Source: Sphingomonas sp. Leaf34 (GTDB taxonomy: Bacteria > Pseudomonadota > Alphaproteobacteria > Sphingomonadales > Sphingomonadaceae). From it: a stretch of 64,000 bases of DNA. The stretch's first letter is position 1. Every line of letters starts with the position of its first letter. Positions 43,537 to 52,460 of this stretch are shown here, in pieces. The DNA is taken from positions 124,001 to 188,000 of the forward strand of contig NZ_LMLC01000002.1 of assembly GCF_001421805.1 (NCBI RefSeq), written 5' to 3'. Below the pieces are notes generated by a model, which saw only the letters and a program-made list of their open reading frames with translations, searched no databases and was not told the DNA's origin. The position numbers were made by a program, and so were the translations under genes.

Positions 43537-45264
43537 TTGTCCGTCCTCAAATCGATCCGGCGTCGTGTCCGCGCGAGCGAGACGGCGTTCATCGTGCTCG
43601 CGACGCTAGTCGGCGCCGGCGCCGGGTTACTCAGCGTCTTGCAAGGCGCGGCCGCGCGGACGATGCAGCATGGGCTGTTCGGCCTGTCATCCGCCGCACG
43701 GCTCAGCGCCATGCCCGTTTTACCGCTCACCGCGCTCGTCGTGTTGCCGATCGGCGGGCTCGTGCTCGCGCTGTTCTCCTTGGCAACGCGCGCGCGCCGA
43801 CGCCGGATGGTCGATGCGGTCGAAGCGAATGCGTTGCATGGCGGTCGCATGTCGGTCCCCGACAGCCTGGTCATCTCGGGGCAGACGATCCTGTCCAATG
43901 GCTTCGGCGCCTCGGTCGGGCTCGAGGCGGCCTATGCACAGCTTGGCGGTGCGATCGGATCGGTCGCGGGGGCGGCGTTCAATCTGCGCCGCGCGGATCT
44001 GCGCAATCTGGTCGGTGCGGGCACCGGCGCGGCGATCGCGGCAGCCTTTGGAGCACCGCTGGCAGGCGCGTTCTACGCGTTCGAGATCGTCATCGGCGCC
44101 TACACACCGACCGCGCTCGCCCCGGTGGTCGCAGCCGCGCTGGCCGGAACGCTGGTCGCGCACCTCCTCGGCACGCAGCCCTATGTGATCGATGCGGTCG
44201 CGACGATGCCCATCGAAACGCATCACTATCTGATCTACGCAGTGCTCGGCGCGCTGTGTGCAGGTATCGGCATCGCCCTGATGCGCGCGGTTGCGCTGGT
44301 CGAGACGGCGTCGCGCCGCACCAGATTGCCCGACTGGTCGCGGCCGGCGATCGGTGGCGCCTTGCTGGTCCCGATCGCGCTCGTCTCCCCGCAAGTTCTG
44401 TCGGCCGGGCATGGCGCGCTCCACGCCGATCTTGCGCTGGGCGCGCCGCTCGCGTTCATCGGCGTGATCTTCCTCGCGAAATGCGCGGCGTCGATCGTCT
44501 CGCTGGGGTTCGGGTTTCGCGGCGGGTTGTTCTTCGCGTCGCTGTTTCTAGGTACCCTGGTCGGCCATCTGTTCGCGGGGGGACTCGCGGCGATCGCCGG
44601 CCAGCATCTGGTCGATCCGCGCAACGCCGCGCTGGTCGGGATGGCGGCCTTGGCGGTCGCGGTCGTCGGCGGACCGATGACGATGGCGATGCTCGTGTTG
44701 GAGGCGACGCGGGATTTCGCGCTGACCGGTGCAGTGCTCGCGGCGGCGCTCGTATCGTCAACGATTGTGCGCGAGACGTTCGGCTACAGCTTCTCGACCT
44801 GGCGGCTGCACCTGCGTGGCGAGACGATCAAGAGCGCGCGCGACGTCGGCTGGGTCAAGACGCTGACCGCGGGGCGGATGATGCGCCGCGAGACCAAGGC
44901 GTTGCCTGCGTCGATCACGATCGCCGAGTTCCGCCGGCGGGTGCCGCTCGGTGCGACCAGCCGGACCGTGCTCGTCGATGCGGAGGATCGCTATGCCGGG
45001 ATCGTCCAGACCCCGACCGCCTATGCCGAGGGGCTTGATCCGCAGGCCCCCGTCGGATCGCTCGCGGTCGTCGCGGATGCCGCATTGGTCCCGACGATGG
45101 ACATCGCCGAAGTCATGCGCCGCTTCGATGCCTCGGGCGCGGACGAACTCGCGGTGCTCGACGACGCGCGTGCGGTCCTTGGGATCCTGTCCGAATCTTT
45201 CGTCCGTCGTCGCTATGCGGAGGAACTTGAAAAGGCGCAGCGCGAACTCTTCGGGGAACGCTGA
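43537..45264 (+). CDS. ClC-family chloride channel/antiporter with C-terminal CBS region
   Basis: A 575-residue membrane protein. The ClC pore motifs are recognisable in variant form: 'GFGASVGLEAAYAQLGGAIG' (place of GREGP with the gating Glu present) and 'LGFGFRGGLFFASLFLG' (place of GGxFxPxLxxG). About ten hydrophobic segments end near residue 425, and the remaining 150 residues form a CBS-pair-like cytoplasmic domain ('TRTVLVDAEDRYAGIVQ'-type strands). A TTG at 43537 is the only usable start before 'MQHGLFG' (43663), which would remove the first helix. Translation may thus be weak or the start misassigned. Confidence 0.88.
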   Translation: MSVLKSIRRRVRASETAFIVLATLVGAGAGLLSVLQGAAARTMQHGLFGLSSAARLSAMPVLPLTALVVLPIGGLVLALFSLATRARRRRMVDAVEANALHGGRMSVPDSLVISGQTILSNGFGASVGLEAAYAQLGGAIGSVAGAAFNLRRADLRNLVGAGTGAAIAAAFGAPLAGAFYAFEIVIGAYTPTALAPVVAAALAGTLVAHLLGTQPYVIDAVATMPIETHHYLIYAVLGALCAGIGIALMRAVALVETASRRTRLPDWSRPAIGGALLVPIALVSPQVLSAGHGALHADLALGAPLAFIGVIFLAKCAASIVSLGFGFRGGLFFASLFLGTLVGHLFAGGLAAIAGQHLVDPRNAALVGMAALAVAVVGGPMTMAMLVLEATRDFALTGAVLAAALVSSTIVRETFGYSFSTWRLHLRGETIKSARDVGWVKTLTAGRMMRRETKALPASITIAEFRRRVPLGATSRTVLVDAEDRYAGIVQTPTAYAEGLDPQAPVGSLAVVADAALVPTMDIAEVMRRFDASGADELAVLDDARAVLGILSESFVRRRYAEELEKAQRELFGER

Positions 45265-45374
45265 GCGCGACGGCGCAGCTGTGCCAAATCGACCGACATG
45301 CCATCGGTATCGCCATCATTTGCGACCTAGGCTCCTTCGGCAGCAATCGGCTGTGCGTAAAGAAGGACGTCGTC

Positions 45375-46301
45375 ATGACCCTCGAATATCCCCCCGTCAT
45401 CCCCGCCGACCGTAGCCGACCGCGCCACCAGCGATCGGTCACCGATGCGCCGGATCCAACCCTACGCGCGCGCTTTACCTTTACCGAACTCGAGGTGCGC
45501 TTCGATCCCGAGCTCGACACGCTCTGGACCTATATGCGGCAACGCGTCCGACCGAGCTTCAATCCCGGGCTGCTGACCGAATTCAGCCAGTGGCAGGACG
45601 ATATCGTCGCCGCCCGCCGCACCGGTGATATGCCGATCCGCTATGTCGTGCTCGGCTCGCGTTTCCCAGGGGTGTTCTCGCTCGGCGGCGATCTGGATCT
45701 GTTCGCAGCGCACATCCGCAACGGCAATCGCGCTGCACTGGTCGGCTATGGGCGTGCCTGCGTGCGCATCCTGCACCGTAACATGCTCAGTCTCGATCAG
45801 CCGATCATCACCATCGGTCTGGTCGAGGGCGACGCGCTGGGCGGCGGGTTCGAGGCGTTGCTATCGTTCAACGTCGTCATCGCCGAACGCGGCACCAGCT
45901 TTGGTTTGCCAGAAACCAATTTCGGGCTGTTCCCGGGAATGGGTGCGCATTGTTTCCTGTCGCGCAGGCTCGGGTCGGCCCGCGCCGAGCAGATGATTCT
46001 GAGCGGGCGCAGCTATAGCGCCGAGGAGCTCTACGACCTCGGGATCGTCCACGCGCTGGCCGAGCCGGGCGAGGGGCGCGTTGAAGTCGAACGCTATATC
46101 CGCCACAATCGCCGGCGTCACAGCGGGCATTGCGCGATCTACGAAGCGTCGCGCTCGGTCAATCCGCTCCCGCTCGGCGAACTTGAGGCGGTCGTCGACC
46201 TCTGGGCGGATGCCGCGCTGCGACTGAGTGCCGGCGATCTTAAACTGATGCGACGGCTGGTCGGGGCGCAGACCCGCTTGCTCGGCAAGGTCCAGTCTTG
46301 A
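45375..46301 (+). CDS. RpfF-like crotonase family protein, putative DSF signal synthase
   Basis: A 308-residue crotonase-fold protein that matches RpfF rather than beta-oxidation hydratases. 'FSLGGDLDLFAAHIRNGNRA', 'LVEGDALGGGFEALLSFN' and 'GLPETNFGLFPGMGAHCFLS' parallel RpfF closely, and the two glutamates (E160, E180) have the 20-residue spacing of Xanthomonas RpfF E141/E161. RpfF makes cis-2-unsaturated fatty-acid signals (DSF) from acyl-ACP by dehydration and thioester hydrolysis. The N-terminal 30 residues are an extra polar extension. AGAAGGA precedes the ATG. It converges on a GGDEF-EAL gene with 9 bp between stops; no rpfC or rpfG is present. Confidence 0.82.
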   Translation: MTLEYPPVIPADRSRPRHQRSVTDAPDPTLRARFTFTELEVRFDPELDTLWTYMRQRVRPSFNPGLLTEFSQWQDDIVAARRTGDMPIRYVVLGSRFPGVFSLGGDLDLFAAHIRNGNRAALVGYGRACVRILHRNMLSLDQPIITIGLVEGDALGGGFEALLSFNVVIAERGTSFGLPETNFGLFPGMGAHCFLSRRLGSARAEQMILSGRSYSAEELYDLGIVHALAEPGEGRVEVERYIRHNRRRHSGHCAIYEASRSVNPLPLGELEAVVDLWADAALRLSAGDLKLMRRLVGAQTRLLGKVQS

Positions 46302-46310
46302 TCCTCGCGG

Positions 46311-48269
46311 TCAGGATCCGGACCGCGTCCTGACCGCGGCCCCGTCGGCAAGCATGGCTCCGACCGAGCTTGCCGGCATCGGGTGCGCGAGGAGATAGCC
46401 CTGTACCGCATCGCACCGCGTGCGGCGCAATTGGTCGAGCTGCGCCTGCGTCTCGATTCCCTCCGCGACCGTTCGCATCCCGAGCTTCGCGGCCAGGTCG
46501 ATCACCGTCTGGACGATCGCCACAGAGGCGGGGTTCTGGTCGAGATCGACGATAAACGACCGGTCGATCTTGAGCGTCTGGAACGGGAATTTGGTCAGGT
46601 AGCTGAGCGACGAATAGCCGGTGCCGAAATCGTCCAATGTCGTCTGCACGTCGAGCCGGTTGATCGCATCGAGCGCGGCGAGCGATGCCTCGATGTCTTC
46701 GAGCAGCACCGATTCGGTCACTTCGAGTTCGAGGCGTCGCGCGGACAGTCCGCTGCTCGCCAGCGCGCCTAGGATGAGTTGCGTCAAATTGGCCGAGCGC
46801 AATTGCACCGGCGAGAGATTGACCGCGATCTGGACGTCCGTCGGCCAGGCGCTGGCGATCCGGCATGCCTCGCGGATGACCCAGCCGCCGATCGTGACGA
46901 TCAGGCCGTTGTCCTCGGCGATCGGAATGAATTCGGCAGGCGAGATCGCGCCGTAGCGACGGTTGGTCCAGCGCAGCAGCGCCTCGCACGATACGATGCG
47001 GTCGCCCGCGAGGTCGAAGATCGGCTGGAACACCAGATGGAATTCGCCGCGTACGAGCGCGTCCTGCATTTCCGCCGCCAGATCGCGGCTGCGTTCGATC
47101 TTTTCGTCCATCACCGGCTCGTACACGCACATCTGGCCGCGGCCGCCGTCCTTGGCGCGGTACAGAGCGAGATCGGCGTTCTTCAGCAGCGTATCCGCAT
47201 CGGTGCCATCGCGCGGCGCCACCGCGATCCCGAGCGACGCACCAACCCGCAACATCCGGCCGTCATGGTGGACCGGTTGTTCGACCAGCGTCAGGATCGT
47301 CCGCCCGAGCGCGAGGGCGTTGTCATGGTCACGGACCGTACTGACCACGGCAAACTCGTCGCCGCCCAGTCGTGCCACGATTCCCTCGGTGCCGAATGCG
47401 TCGTTCAGCCGGCGGGCGACGCCGGCGAGCAGCGCGTTGCCGGCAAGATGCCCGAACGAATCGTTGATCTCCTTGAAGCGATCGAGGTCGATCCAGTGAA
47501 GCGCGAGGCGGTCATCGTTATAGTGCAGCGCCTGCATCCGGGCTTCGAACTGTTCGCGAAACGCGGTCCGGTTGGCTACCCCGGTCAGGTCGTCGCGGCG
47601 AGCGACCGCCGCATGGTGATCGGCGATCGCCGCCTTTTCACGCGACACCAAAGTGGCCTTCAGAATCACGCCATAGGTTTGCAGCGTGATATCCATCATC
47701 GCCACCACGAACAGCAGGATGACGACCGCCAGCACGATCTTGAGCGTCTCGACCGACAGGAACAGCCCGATCGCCAGCGGCACCGACGCAAACAGCAGTT
47801 GCGACAGGGCGATCCACGGTCGACCGGCGTTGCGTCCGGCGATCCCGGCAGCGTAGCCGATCGTCGTCGTTACCGCGAGGAGCTGCAACACGCCATCATC
47901 GGTGCGCACCAGCGTCAGCAGGCCGAAAATACCGAGCAAGGCCGAATAGCAGAGCGCACCCGATCGATAGAGTATTTCGCGGCGGGTCGTCTTGCGCGCG
48001 ATAGCCTCGACCGACGGTTCCACACGAGCCCGGGCCGCGTCGACAATCCGGATCGCGGCGACGAGCACGATCGCCGCTGCACACACCATGATCAGGCGAT
48101 CGGCACTCATCAACGCCACGATCGCGGTGATCGCACCGCTCGACAGCGCGCCGATCACCAGCGACCGGGGGGACGCATAGAGCGATTCGACCAACGTCTC
48201 GCGGACGGCGGCGGCAATCGCCTGATCGGACCGACGCAGTTGTCGCAGCCGAGAAACGAGACCCGTCAC
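46311..48269 (-). CDS. Membrane-anchored GGDEF-EAL protein (c-di-GMP turnover)
   Basis: 652 residues. The N-terminal 205 residues contain five or six hydrophobic helices ('SLVIGALSSGAITAIVALMS', 'LIMVCAAAIVLVAAIRIV', 'IVLAVVILLFVVAMMDI') of no recognised sensor family. The GGDEF domain (about 222-385) has an intact 'RLGGDEFAVV' but no RxxD inhibitory site just before it. The EAL domain (about 395-640) has 'CEALLRWTN', 'DDFGTGYSSLSYLTKFP', 'EGIETQAQL' and 'QGYLLAHPMP', all residues expected of an active phosphodiesterase. It could be bifunctional. GTG 48269 has GGAGA upstream. Position next to the RpfF-like gene suggests a link between signal and c-di-GMP. Confidence 0.93.
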   Translation of the reverse strand: MTGLVSRLRQLRRSDQAIAAAVRETLVESLYASPRSLVIGALSSGAITAIVALMSADRLIMVCAAAIVLVAAIRIVDAARARVEPSVEAIARKTTRREILYRSGALCYSALLGIFGLLTLVRTDDGVLQLLAVTTTIGYAAGIAGRNAGRPWIALSQLLFASVPLAIGLFLSVETLKIVLAVVILLFVVAMMDITLQTYGVILKATLVSREKAAIADHHAAVARRDDLTGVANRTAFREQFEARMQALHYNDDRLALHWIDLDRFKEINDSFGHLAGNALLAGVARRLNDAFGTEGIVARLGGDEFAVVSTVRDHDNALALGRTILTLVEQPVHHDGRMLRVGASLGIAVAPRDGTDADTLLKNADLALYRAKDGGRGQMCVYEPVMDEKIERSRDLAAEMQDALVRGEFHLVFQPIFDLAGDRIVSCEALLRWTNRRYGAISPAEFIPIAEDNGLIVTIGGWVIREACRIASAWPTDVQIAVNLSPVQLRSANLTQLILGALASSGLSARRLELEVTESVLLEDIEASLAALDAINRLDVQTTLDDFGTGYSSLSYLTKFPFQTLKIDRSFIVDLDQNPASVAIVQTVIDLAAKLGMRTVAEGIETQAQLDQLRRTRCDAVQGYLLAHPMPASSVGAMLADGAAVRTRSGS

Positions 48270-48518
48270 TCAGCTATCTCCGCACGGCAGGTTTGTACAA
48301 GGTGCGAAGACATACGGGAGGTGGTCACAGGGTGCCGCATAACACGGCGTGGTCGACTATGGCGAAGGCAAATGCCGAAGCAGTCTGCGGCCGACGGCCC
48401 GCACGAGCCGAGCGCACGGACAGGATGCAGACGTTTGCATCCGACGAGGGCTGGCAGCCGGGACCGATTGCGCTATCGGGCGAGATCTGTTCCTCGACGC
48501 GATCGTTCCCAACGCCGT

Positions 48519-49181
48519 ATGAAACCGCTGCCTTCCCGTTTGCGTCGCCTCGACGATGCGCTCGCCGACCTGCCGTTCGACGAGCCGATGCTGCTTACCG
48601 AACTCGACGGGTTCCTGACCGGTGTACTGCTGTGCCCAGAGCCAATCCCGCAGGCAGAGTGGCTGCAGGGCGTCTGGGGTATCGACGACGGCAGCGGTCC
48701 GCCATTCGAGGATCCGCTCGATGTCCAGTGGTTCGTCGATGCGATCACCGCCCGCTGCACCGAGATCGTTCGCGATCTCAGCCGCGGCAAGCCTCAGCCC
48801 CTATTCGACATCGACGAGCGCAATGGCGACGTTCTCTGGGAGTTGTGGATCGACGGGTTTGCCGAAGCGATGGCATTGCGGCCCGCAATATGGGCGACCT
48901 TGGCCGCTGGCGAAGACGACGTCGCAGACGCGTTGGCGCAAGTGTCGGTGCTGATCGACATCGCTCGCAACGATACGTCGCTCGACAGTTTGGCGATCAA
49001 CGACCTTGAAGTGCGTGCCCATACCGATCTGGTCGACCTGATTGCGCGGTTGCACGGCGCCGGAATGCGCGCGGGCAGTGCGGCCTTGGCGATGCCGATC
49101 AAGACGATACCGACCAGGATCGGCCGGAACGATCCCTGTCGTTGTGGTTCGGGCAAGAAATCGAAGCGGTGCTGTGGATAG
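48519..49181 (+). CDS. UPF0149/YecA family protein with SEC-C zinc motif
   Basis: A 220-residue soluble protein. Residues 1-175 match the YecA/YgfB helical family ('LTELDGFLTGVLLCPEPIPQ', 'WLQGVWG', 'LWELWIDGFAEAMAL'), and the C-terminus is a SEC-C zinc motif ('RIGRNDPCRCGSGKKSKRCC'), the same tail used by SecA to bind SecB and ribosomes. E. coli YecA has been linked to SecA-like ribosome contacts. Function here is unknown. ATG 48519 begins the conserved region; the frame is open far upstream without ribosome-binding sites. Confidence 0.88.
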   Translation: MKPLPSRLRRLDDALADLPFDEPMLLTELDGFLTGVLLCPEPIPQAEWLQGVWGIDDGSGPPFEDPLDVQWFVDAITARCTEIVRDLSRGKPQPLFDIDERNGDVLWELWIDGFAEAMALRPAIWATLAAGEDDVADALAQVSVLIDIARNDTSLDSLAINDLEVRAHTDLVDLIARLHGAGMRAGSAALAMPIKTIPTRIGRNDPCRCGSGKKSKRCCG

Positions 49182-49632
49182 GGTTGCGGACAAGGCGACG
49201 GTCGCGGTCGCGTCTCCGGTGATGCCGCAGATGCCTGGCATCACGGTGTCGTCGACGCTGACCGCGCAGTCACACCCGCCGCGTCGATCCTCGTCATTCT
49301 CCACGACTTCGCGTTGAGCGGGACTGGACGCGTCGGCGCCCGCCTTGCCGTAGCATGGGCACGACCCGGGGTCACGGTCCGAATTTGCGCAGCGCTCTTC
49401 GCCGTGAACAGCGATCGCTCTGCCGGCGGCACCCATTCGCGCTCGCCGTGCGCAATAATGAGATACCGCGGCGGCCGCGCAAGGTCAGGCTCGGCGGATC
49501 AATCTCCTGTAGAGATGCGGGTTCACCCCGAGGCGCTATCGGGATGCGCCAAAGATGAACGATTTCTCACGGAACGCAGGCAGGGCCTCGCCGGTATCTC
49601 CTGTCCAAACCCTGTCTAAGAGGAAAACTGGG
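49182..49632. other. Gap between yecA-like gene and glycine-zipper gene
   Basis: 451 bp. The frame of the upstream gene stays open past its stop and includes a glycosyltransferase-like remnant (about 49275-49410). No promoter, repeat or RNA could be recognised beyond that. Confidence 0.35.
49275..49410 (+). pseudogene. Possible N-terminal remnant of a GT4-type glycosyltransferase
   Basis: In frame with the upstream gene but after its stop, the translation reads 'ASILVILHDFALSGTGRVGA' then 'RLAVAWARPGVTVRICAALF'. This resembles the start of family-4 glycosyltransferases (hydrophobic strand, HDF, GGTER-like loop, RLA.W). There is no start codon with a ribosome-binding site, and similarity stops near 49410. 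A fragment or chance likeness; no catalytic part remains. Confidence 0.35.
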
Positions 49633-49854
49633 ATGCGTCTTGCCCCTTTGTTCGCGCTTCCGCTGCTTGTGATGTCGGCCTCGCCGGTGCTCGCCAAGGG
49701 CTGCATTCGCGGTGCCGCGGCGGGCGGCGTCGGCGGCCATTTCGTCGGCAAGGGGCATGCGGTGATAGGCGCGGCCGCCGGCTGCGTGATCGCGCATCAT
49801 CACTATGCCAAGCAGGCCCGCGCGCAAAAGGCTGCGGCTCGCGCACATAACTGA
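49633..49854 (+). CDS. Small exported glycine-zipper protein (73 aa)
   Basis: Signal peptide 'MRLAPLFALPLLVMSASPVLA' followed by a Gly/Ala-rich hydrophobic segment ('GAAAGGVGGHFVGKGHAVIG'), a His-rich stretch ('IAHHHY') and a basic Ala-rich tail. AGAGGAA precedes the ATG. Such glycine-zipper proteins usually associate with the outer membrane or periplasm; the His cluster could bind a metal. No specific function can be given. Confidence 0.75.
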   Translation: MRLAPLFALPLLVMSASPVLAKGCIRGAAAGGVGGHFVGKGHAVIGAAAGCVIAHHHYAKQARAQKAAARAHN

Positions 49855-49999
49855 TGAGCGAGCGAACGGGGCGGGGCGTTTGCTGCCGCCTCGTTCCGAC
49901 ATCGTGTACCGAAGGGCATATCGACATCGATTTCCGTCGGTCGCCAGCCACTTGCGTTGATAGCGCTTTCCACGCCCGCATCGACCGCCTAAGCGATGG

Positions 50000-50090
50000 C
50001 TTCCCCGGGGGGCCGCTGACGCGCGGCTGAGAGGTGGGCTGCAGCCCATGACCCGCTGAACCTGATCCGGCTTATACCGGCGTAGGGAGG
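50000..50090 (+). ncRNA. TPP riboswitch (THI element)
   Basis: The conserved THI-box blocks are present in order: GCTGAGA (50036), ACCCGCTGAACCTGATC (50051), then TATACCGG and CGTAGGGA (50075-50088). The outer P1 helix forms from CTTCCC (50000-50005) with GGGAGG (50085-50090). It precedes the TBDT gene by 57 bp and should lower expression of the thiamine operon when thiamine diphosphate is abundant, probably by masking translation start signals, as no clear terminator T-tract follows. Confidence 0.95.
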
Positions 50091-50129
50091 GTCTGCGGCT
50101 GGCCCGTCGTCCCTCCGATTGGAGTGGAT

Positions 50130-50156
50130 GTGAGCGTTTTTGATTTATGGTTTTGA
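50130..50156 (+). other. Short leader ORF overlapping the TBDT start
   Basis: The only strong Shine-Dalgarno after the riboswitch (GGAG, 50121-50124) serves ATG 50128, which is followed at once by TGA, or GTG 50130, which opens an 8-codon frame (VSVFDLWF) ending at TGA 50154-50156, past the TBDT ATG at 50147. The TBDT start itself has no good ribosome-binding site. Translation of the receptor may therefore depend on reinitiation after this leader. Confidence 0.4.
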
Positions 50157-52459
50157 TCGTCGCGTCGCAGCATCGGGCGCGGGGGCGTGCCGTCGTTATG
50201 GCGCTCTCGGCCACGCTCATCACATCCGCGGCCGCAGCGCAGGTCGCCGCTGAACCAGACGCGCCGACCGAGATCCGCGTCGTCGGCAAACAGGACCCCG
50301 CCGGTCTGCTCCCCGACCAGAAGGTGCCGCGTGCGCAAAGCGCGATCTCCGCCGACTTCATCGTAAAACAGGCGCCGACGCTCAACGCGTTCCAGTTAGT
50401 GACGCTGCTCCCCGGCGCCAATGTCGCGTCGAGCGATCCATACGGCCTCTCGACCAGCTCCAGCCTGACGCTGCGCGGCCTTGGCCAGGACGAGATCGGC
50501 GTCTTGATGGAGGGCGCGCCGCAGAACGACATCGGCTATTACTACGCCTACCCATCGCAGTTCGCCGATCCCGAGAACCTCAAGCGTATTTCGCTGGCGC
50601 AAGGCTCGGTGGATATCGACTCACCGACGCTTGGCGGGGCGGGCGGGCTGTTGTCGCTCGCGCTCGACGATCCGAAGGCGCGTCCCGGCGCGCTCGTCGA
50701 CCTGTCATTAGGTAGCTATGCGGCGCGGCGCGGCTTTTTCCGCGTCGATAGCGGCACCATCGGCAATACCGGGTTGAAAGCCTTCCTGTCCTATTCGAAC
50801 ACCCGCGCCGACAATTGGCGCGGCGCCGGCTACGATACGCGCCAGCATGTCGACGCGAAGCTGCTCAACGAATGGGGCGCCGGCAACCGCGCCAGCCTCG
50901 CGCTGTCGTATAACGACGCGAACTCGTCGAGTTACCCCAGCCCGACGCTTGCCGAATGGACCGCGCGGGGTCGCAAGTTTAACTACGACACGCGCTACAC
51001 CGCCGGGAATACCAACTATTGGCGTCTGTACCGTGCACCCTTCCGCAATCTCTACGCGGCCGCGCCGGTCCACCTGGTGCTGTCCGACCGGCTGGTGCTC
51101 GACACCACTACCTATCTTCAATTTGGTTACGGCAACTCGCCCTACGGGACACAGCTGACCACCGAGGGAAATTTCCTCGGCACCGATGAACTGACCCAGC
51201 CGATTACCCTCCCCGGCGCGGTCGATGGCATGGCGACCGTGCTCGGCAATTATACCGGCGATCAGATGCGCGTCGGCAACGTCGGCAAGCTGACGCTGAA
51301 CAGCGGCATGCACACGCTCACGGCCGGGCTCTGGTTCGACTACGGCACAGACCGTGTCACGCAATCATACACCTCGATCGATGCGGACGGGCAGCCGGTC
51401 GATCGCTGGGGCTATCGCGCCAAGGCGATCCGCACCGCCGATGGCCGCCTGCTTGCCTATGAGAACCAGCGCACCGTTACCGTGACGAAGGCCTTCTTCC
51501 TTGCCGACAGCATCGCGCTGACGCCGCGGCTCACGGTCGACGCCGGATTCAAGGGCGTGACCGTGCTGCGCAATGGGCATAACTATTTGCCCGGGCCGCA
51601 AAACAGAGTGCGCAACAACAGCTTCGCGGCGCTGCCCCGCGCGGCGATCCATTACCGGCTCGACGACCGCCAGCAGCTGTTCGCCAACATCACCACCAAC
51701 TTCCGCACCCCCAATGAATTCACGCTCTACAACAGCTACGCCGGTGGCGCGGTGGTCGTGCAGGGGACGAACGCACTCAAGAACGAATATTCGGTCTCGC
51801 AGGAGATCGGCTACCGCTTCATCGGCGAGCAGCTCTCCGTCTCGGTAACGGGCTTTCATTACACATTCCGCAACCGCCAACTCGCGACCGTGGTCGACCA
51901 GGGCGGGGCGCAGGTGAACGCCACGATCAATGCTGGCGGACAGACCTCGTACGGCGTGGATGCGGAGATCGACTACCGCCCGGTCGCTGGTGTCAGCCTC
52001 TACCTTTCCGGCGAATATCTGCGCGCCCGGATCAACGACGACCTGCCGGTCGGTGCGGATTTCCTGCCGACCAGCGGGCGCCGCGCGGTGTCGAGCCCGA
52101 CCGTCCAGTTCGGCGCCGGCGGGACCTATGACGATGGCCGGTTCTTCGGCAGCGTCGCATCGAAATATATCGGCAGCCAATATGCGACCTTCATGAACGA
52201 CGAGTCGATCAAGGGGTATGCAACGCTCGACCTGTCGGTCGGCATGCATCTCGCCGACTGGCTCGACGGGAAGCGTACCGACCTGCGCGTCAACGCGATC
52301 AATGTCACCGATCCGCACGTTCTGGCCGGCGTGCAGTCGGTCAGCTCGAACGCGCGGGACACGATCGGACGCAACGGTACGGTCATCGCGGGCGCCCCCC
52401 CGGCCTATTATGTCGGCAGCGGTGCGGCGGTCATGGCGACGATCTCGCGGGCATTCTGA
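50147..52459 (+). CDS. TonB-dependent receptor for thiamine (riboswitch-controlled)
   Basis: A 770-residue outer-membrane transporter. A signal peptide ends about residue 32 ('LSATLITSAAAAQ'), then 'TEIRVVGKQDPAGL' as TonB-box region, a plug domain (about 60-175; 'LTLRGLGQDEIGVLMEGAPQ') and a 22-strand-type barrel ending 'GSGAAVMATISRAF'. The TPP riboswitch directly upstream and the PnuT-type permease and kinase-like gene downstream make thiamine or a thiamine phosphate its most likely ligand. ATG 50147 is the first start after an in-frame stop at 50141; ATG 50198 would leave a signal peptide without basic residues. Confidence 0.93.
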   Translation: MVLIVASQHRARGRAVVMALSATLITSAAAAQVAAEPDAPTEIRVVGKQDPAGLLPDQKVPRAQSAISADFIVKQAPTLNAFQLVTLLPGANVASSDPYGLSTSSSLTLRGLGQDEIGVLMEGAPQNDIGYYYAYPSQFADPENLKRISLAQGSVDIDSPTLGGAGGLLSLALDDPKARPGALVDLSLGSYAARRGFFRVDSGTIGNTGLKAFLSYSNTRADNWRGAGYDTRQHVDAKLLNEWGAGNRASLALSYNDANSSSYPSPTLAEWTARGRKFNYDTRYTAGNTNYWRLYRAPFRNLYAAAPVHLVLSDRLVLDTTTYLQFGYGNSPYGTQLTTEGNFLGTDELTQPITLPGAVDGMATVLGNYTGDQMRVGNVGKLTLNSGMHTLTAGLWFDYGTDRVTQSYTSIDADGQPVDRWGYRAKAIRTADGRLLAYENQRTVTVTKAFFLADSIALTPRLTVDAGFKGVTVLRNGHNYLPGPQNRVRNNSFAALPRAAIHYRLDDRQQLFANITTNFRTPNEFTLYNSYAGGAVVVQGTNALKNEYSVSQEIGYRFIGEQLSVSVTGFHYTFRNRQLATVVDQGGAQVNATINAGGQTSYGVDAEIDYRPVAGVSLYLSGEYLRARINDDLPVGADFLPTSGRRAVSSPTVQFGAGGTYDDGRFFGSVASKYIGSQYATFMNDESIKGYATLDLSVGMHLADWLDGKRTDLRVNAINVTDPHVLAGVQSVSSNARDTIGRNGTVIAGAPPAYYVGSGAAVMATISRAF

Positions 52460-52460
52460 G

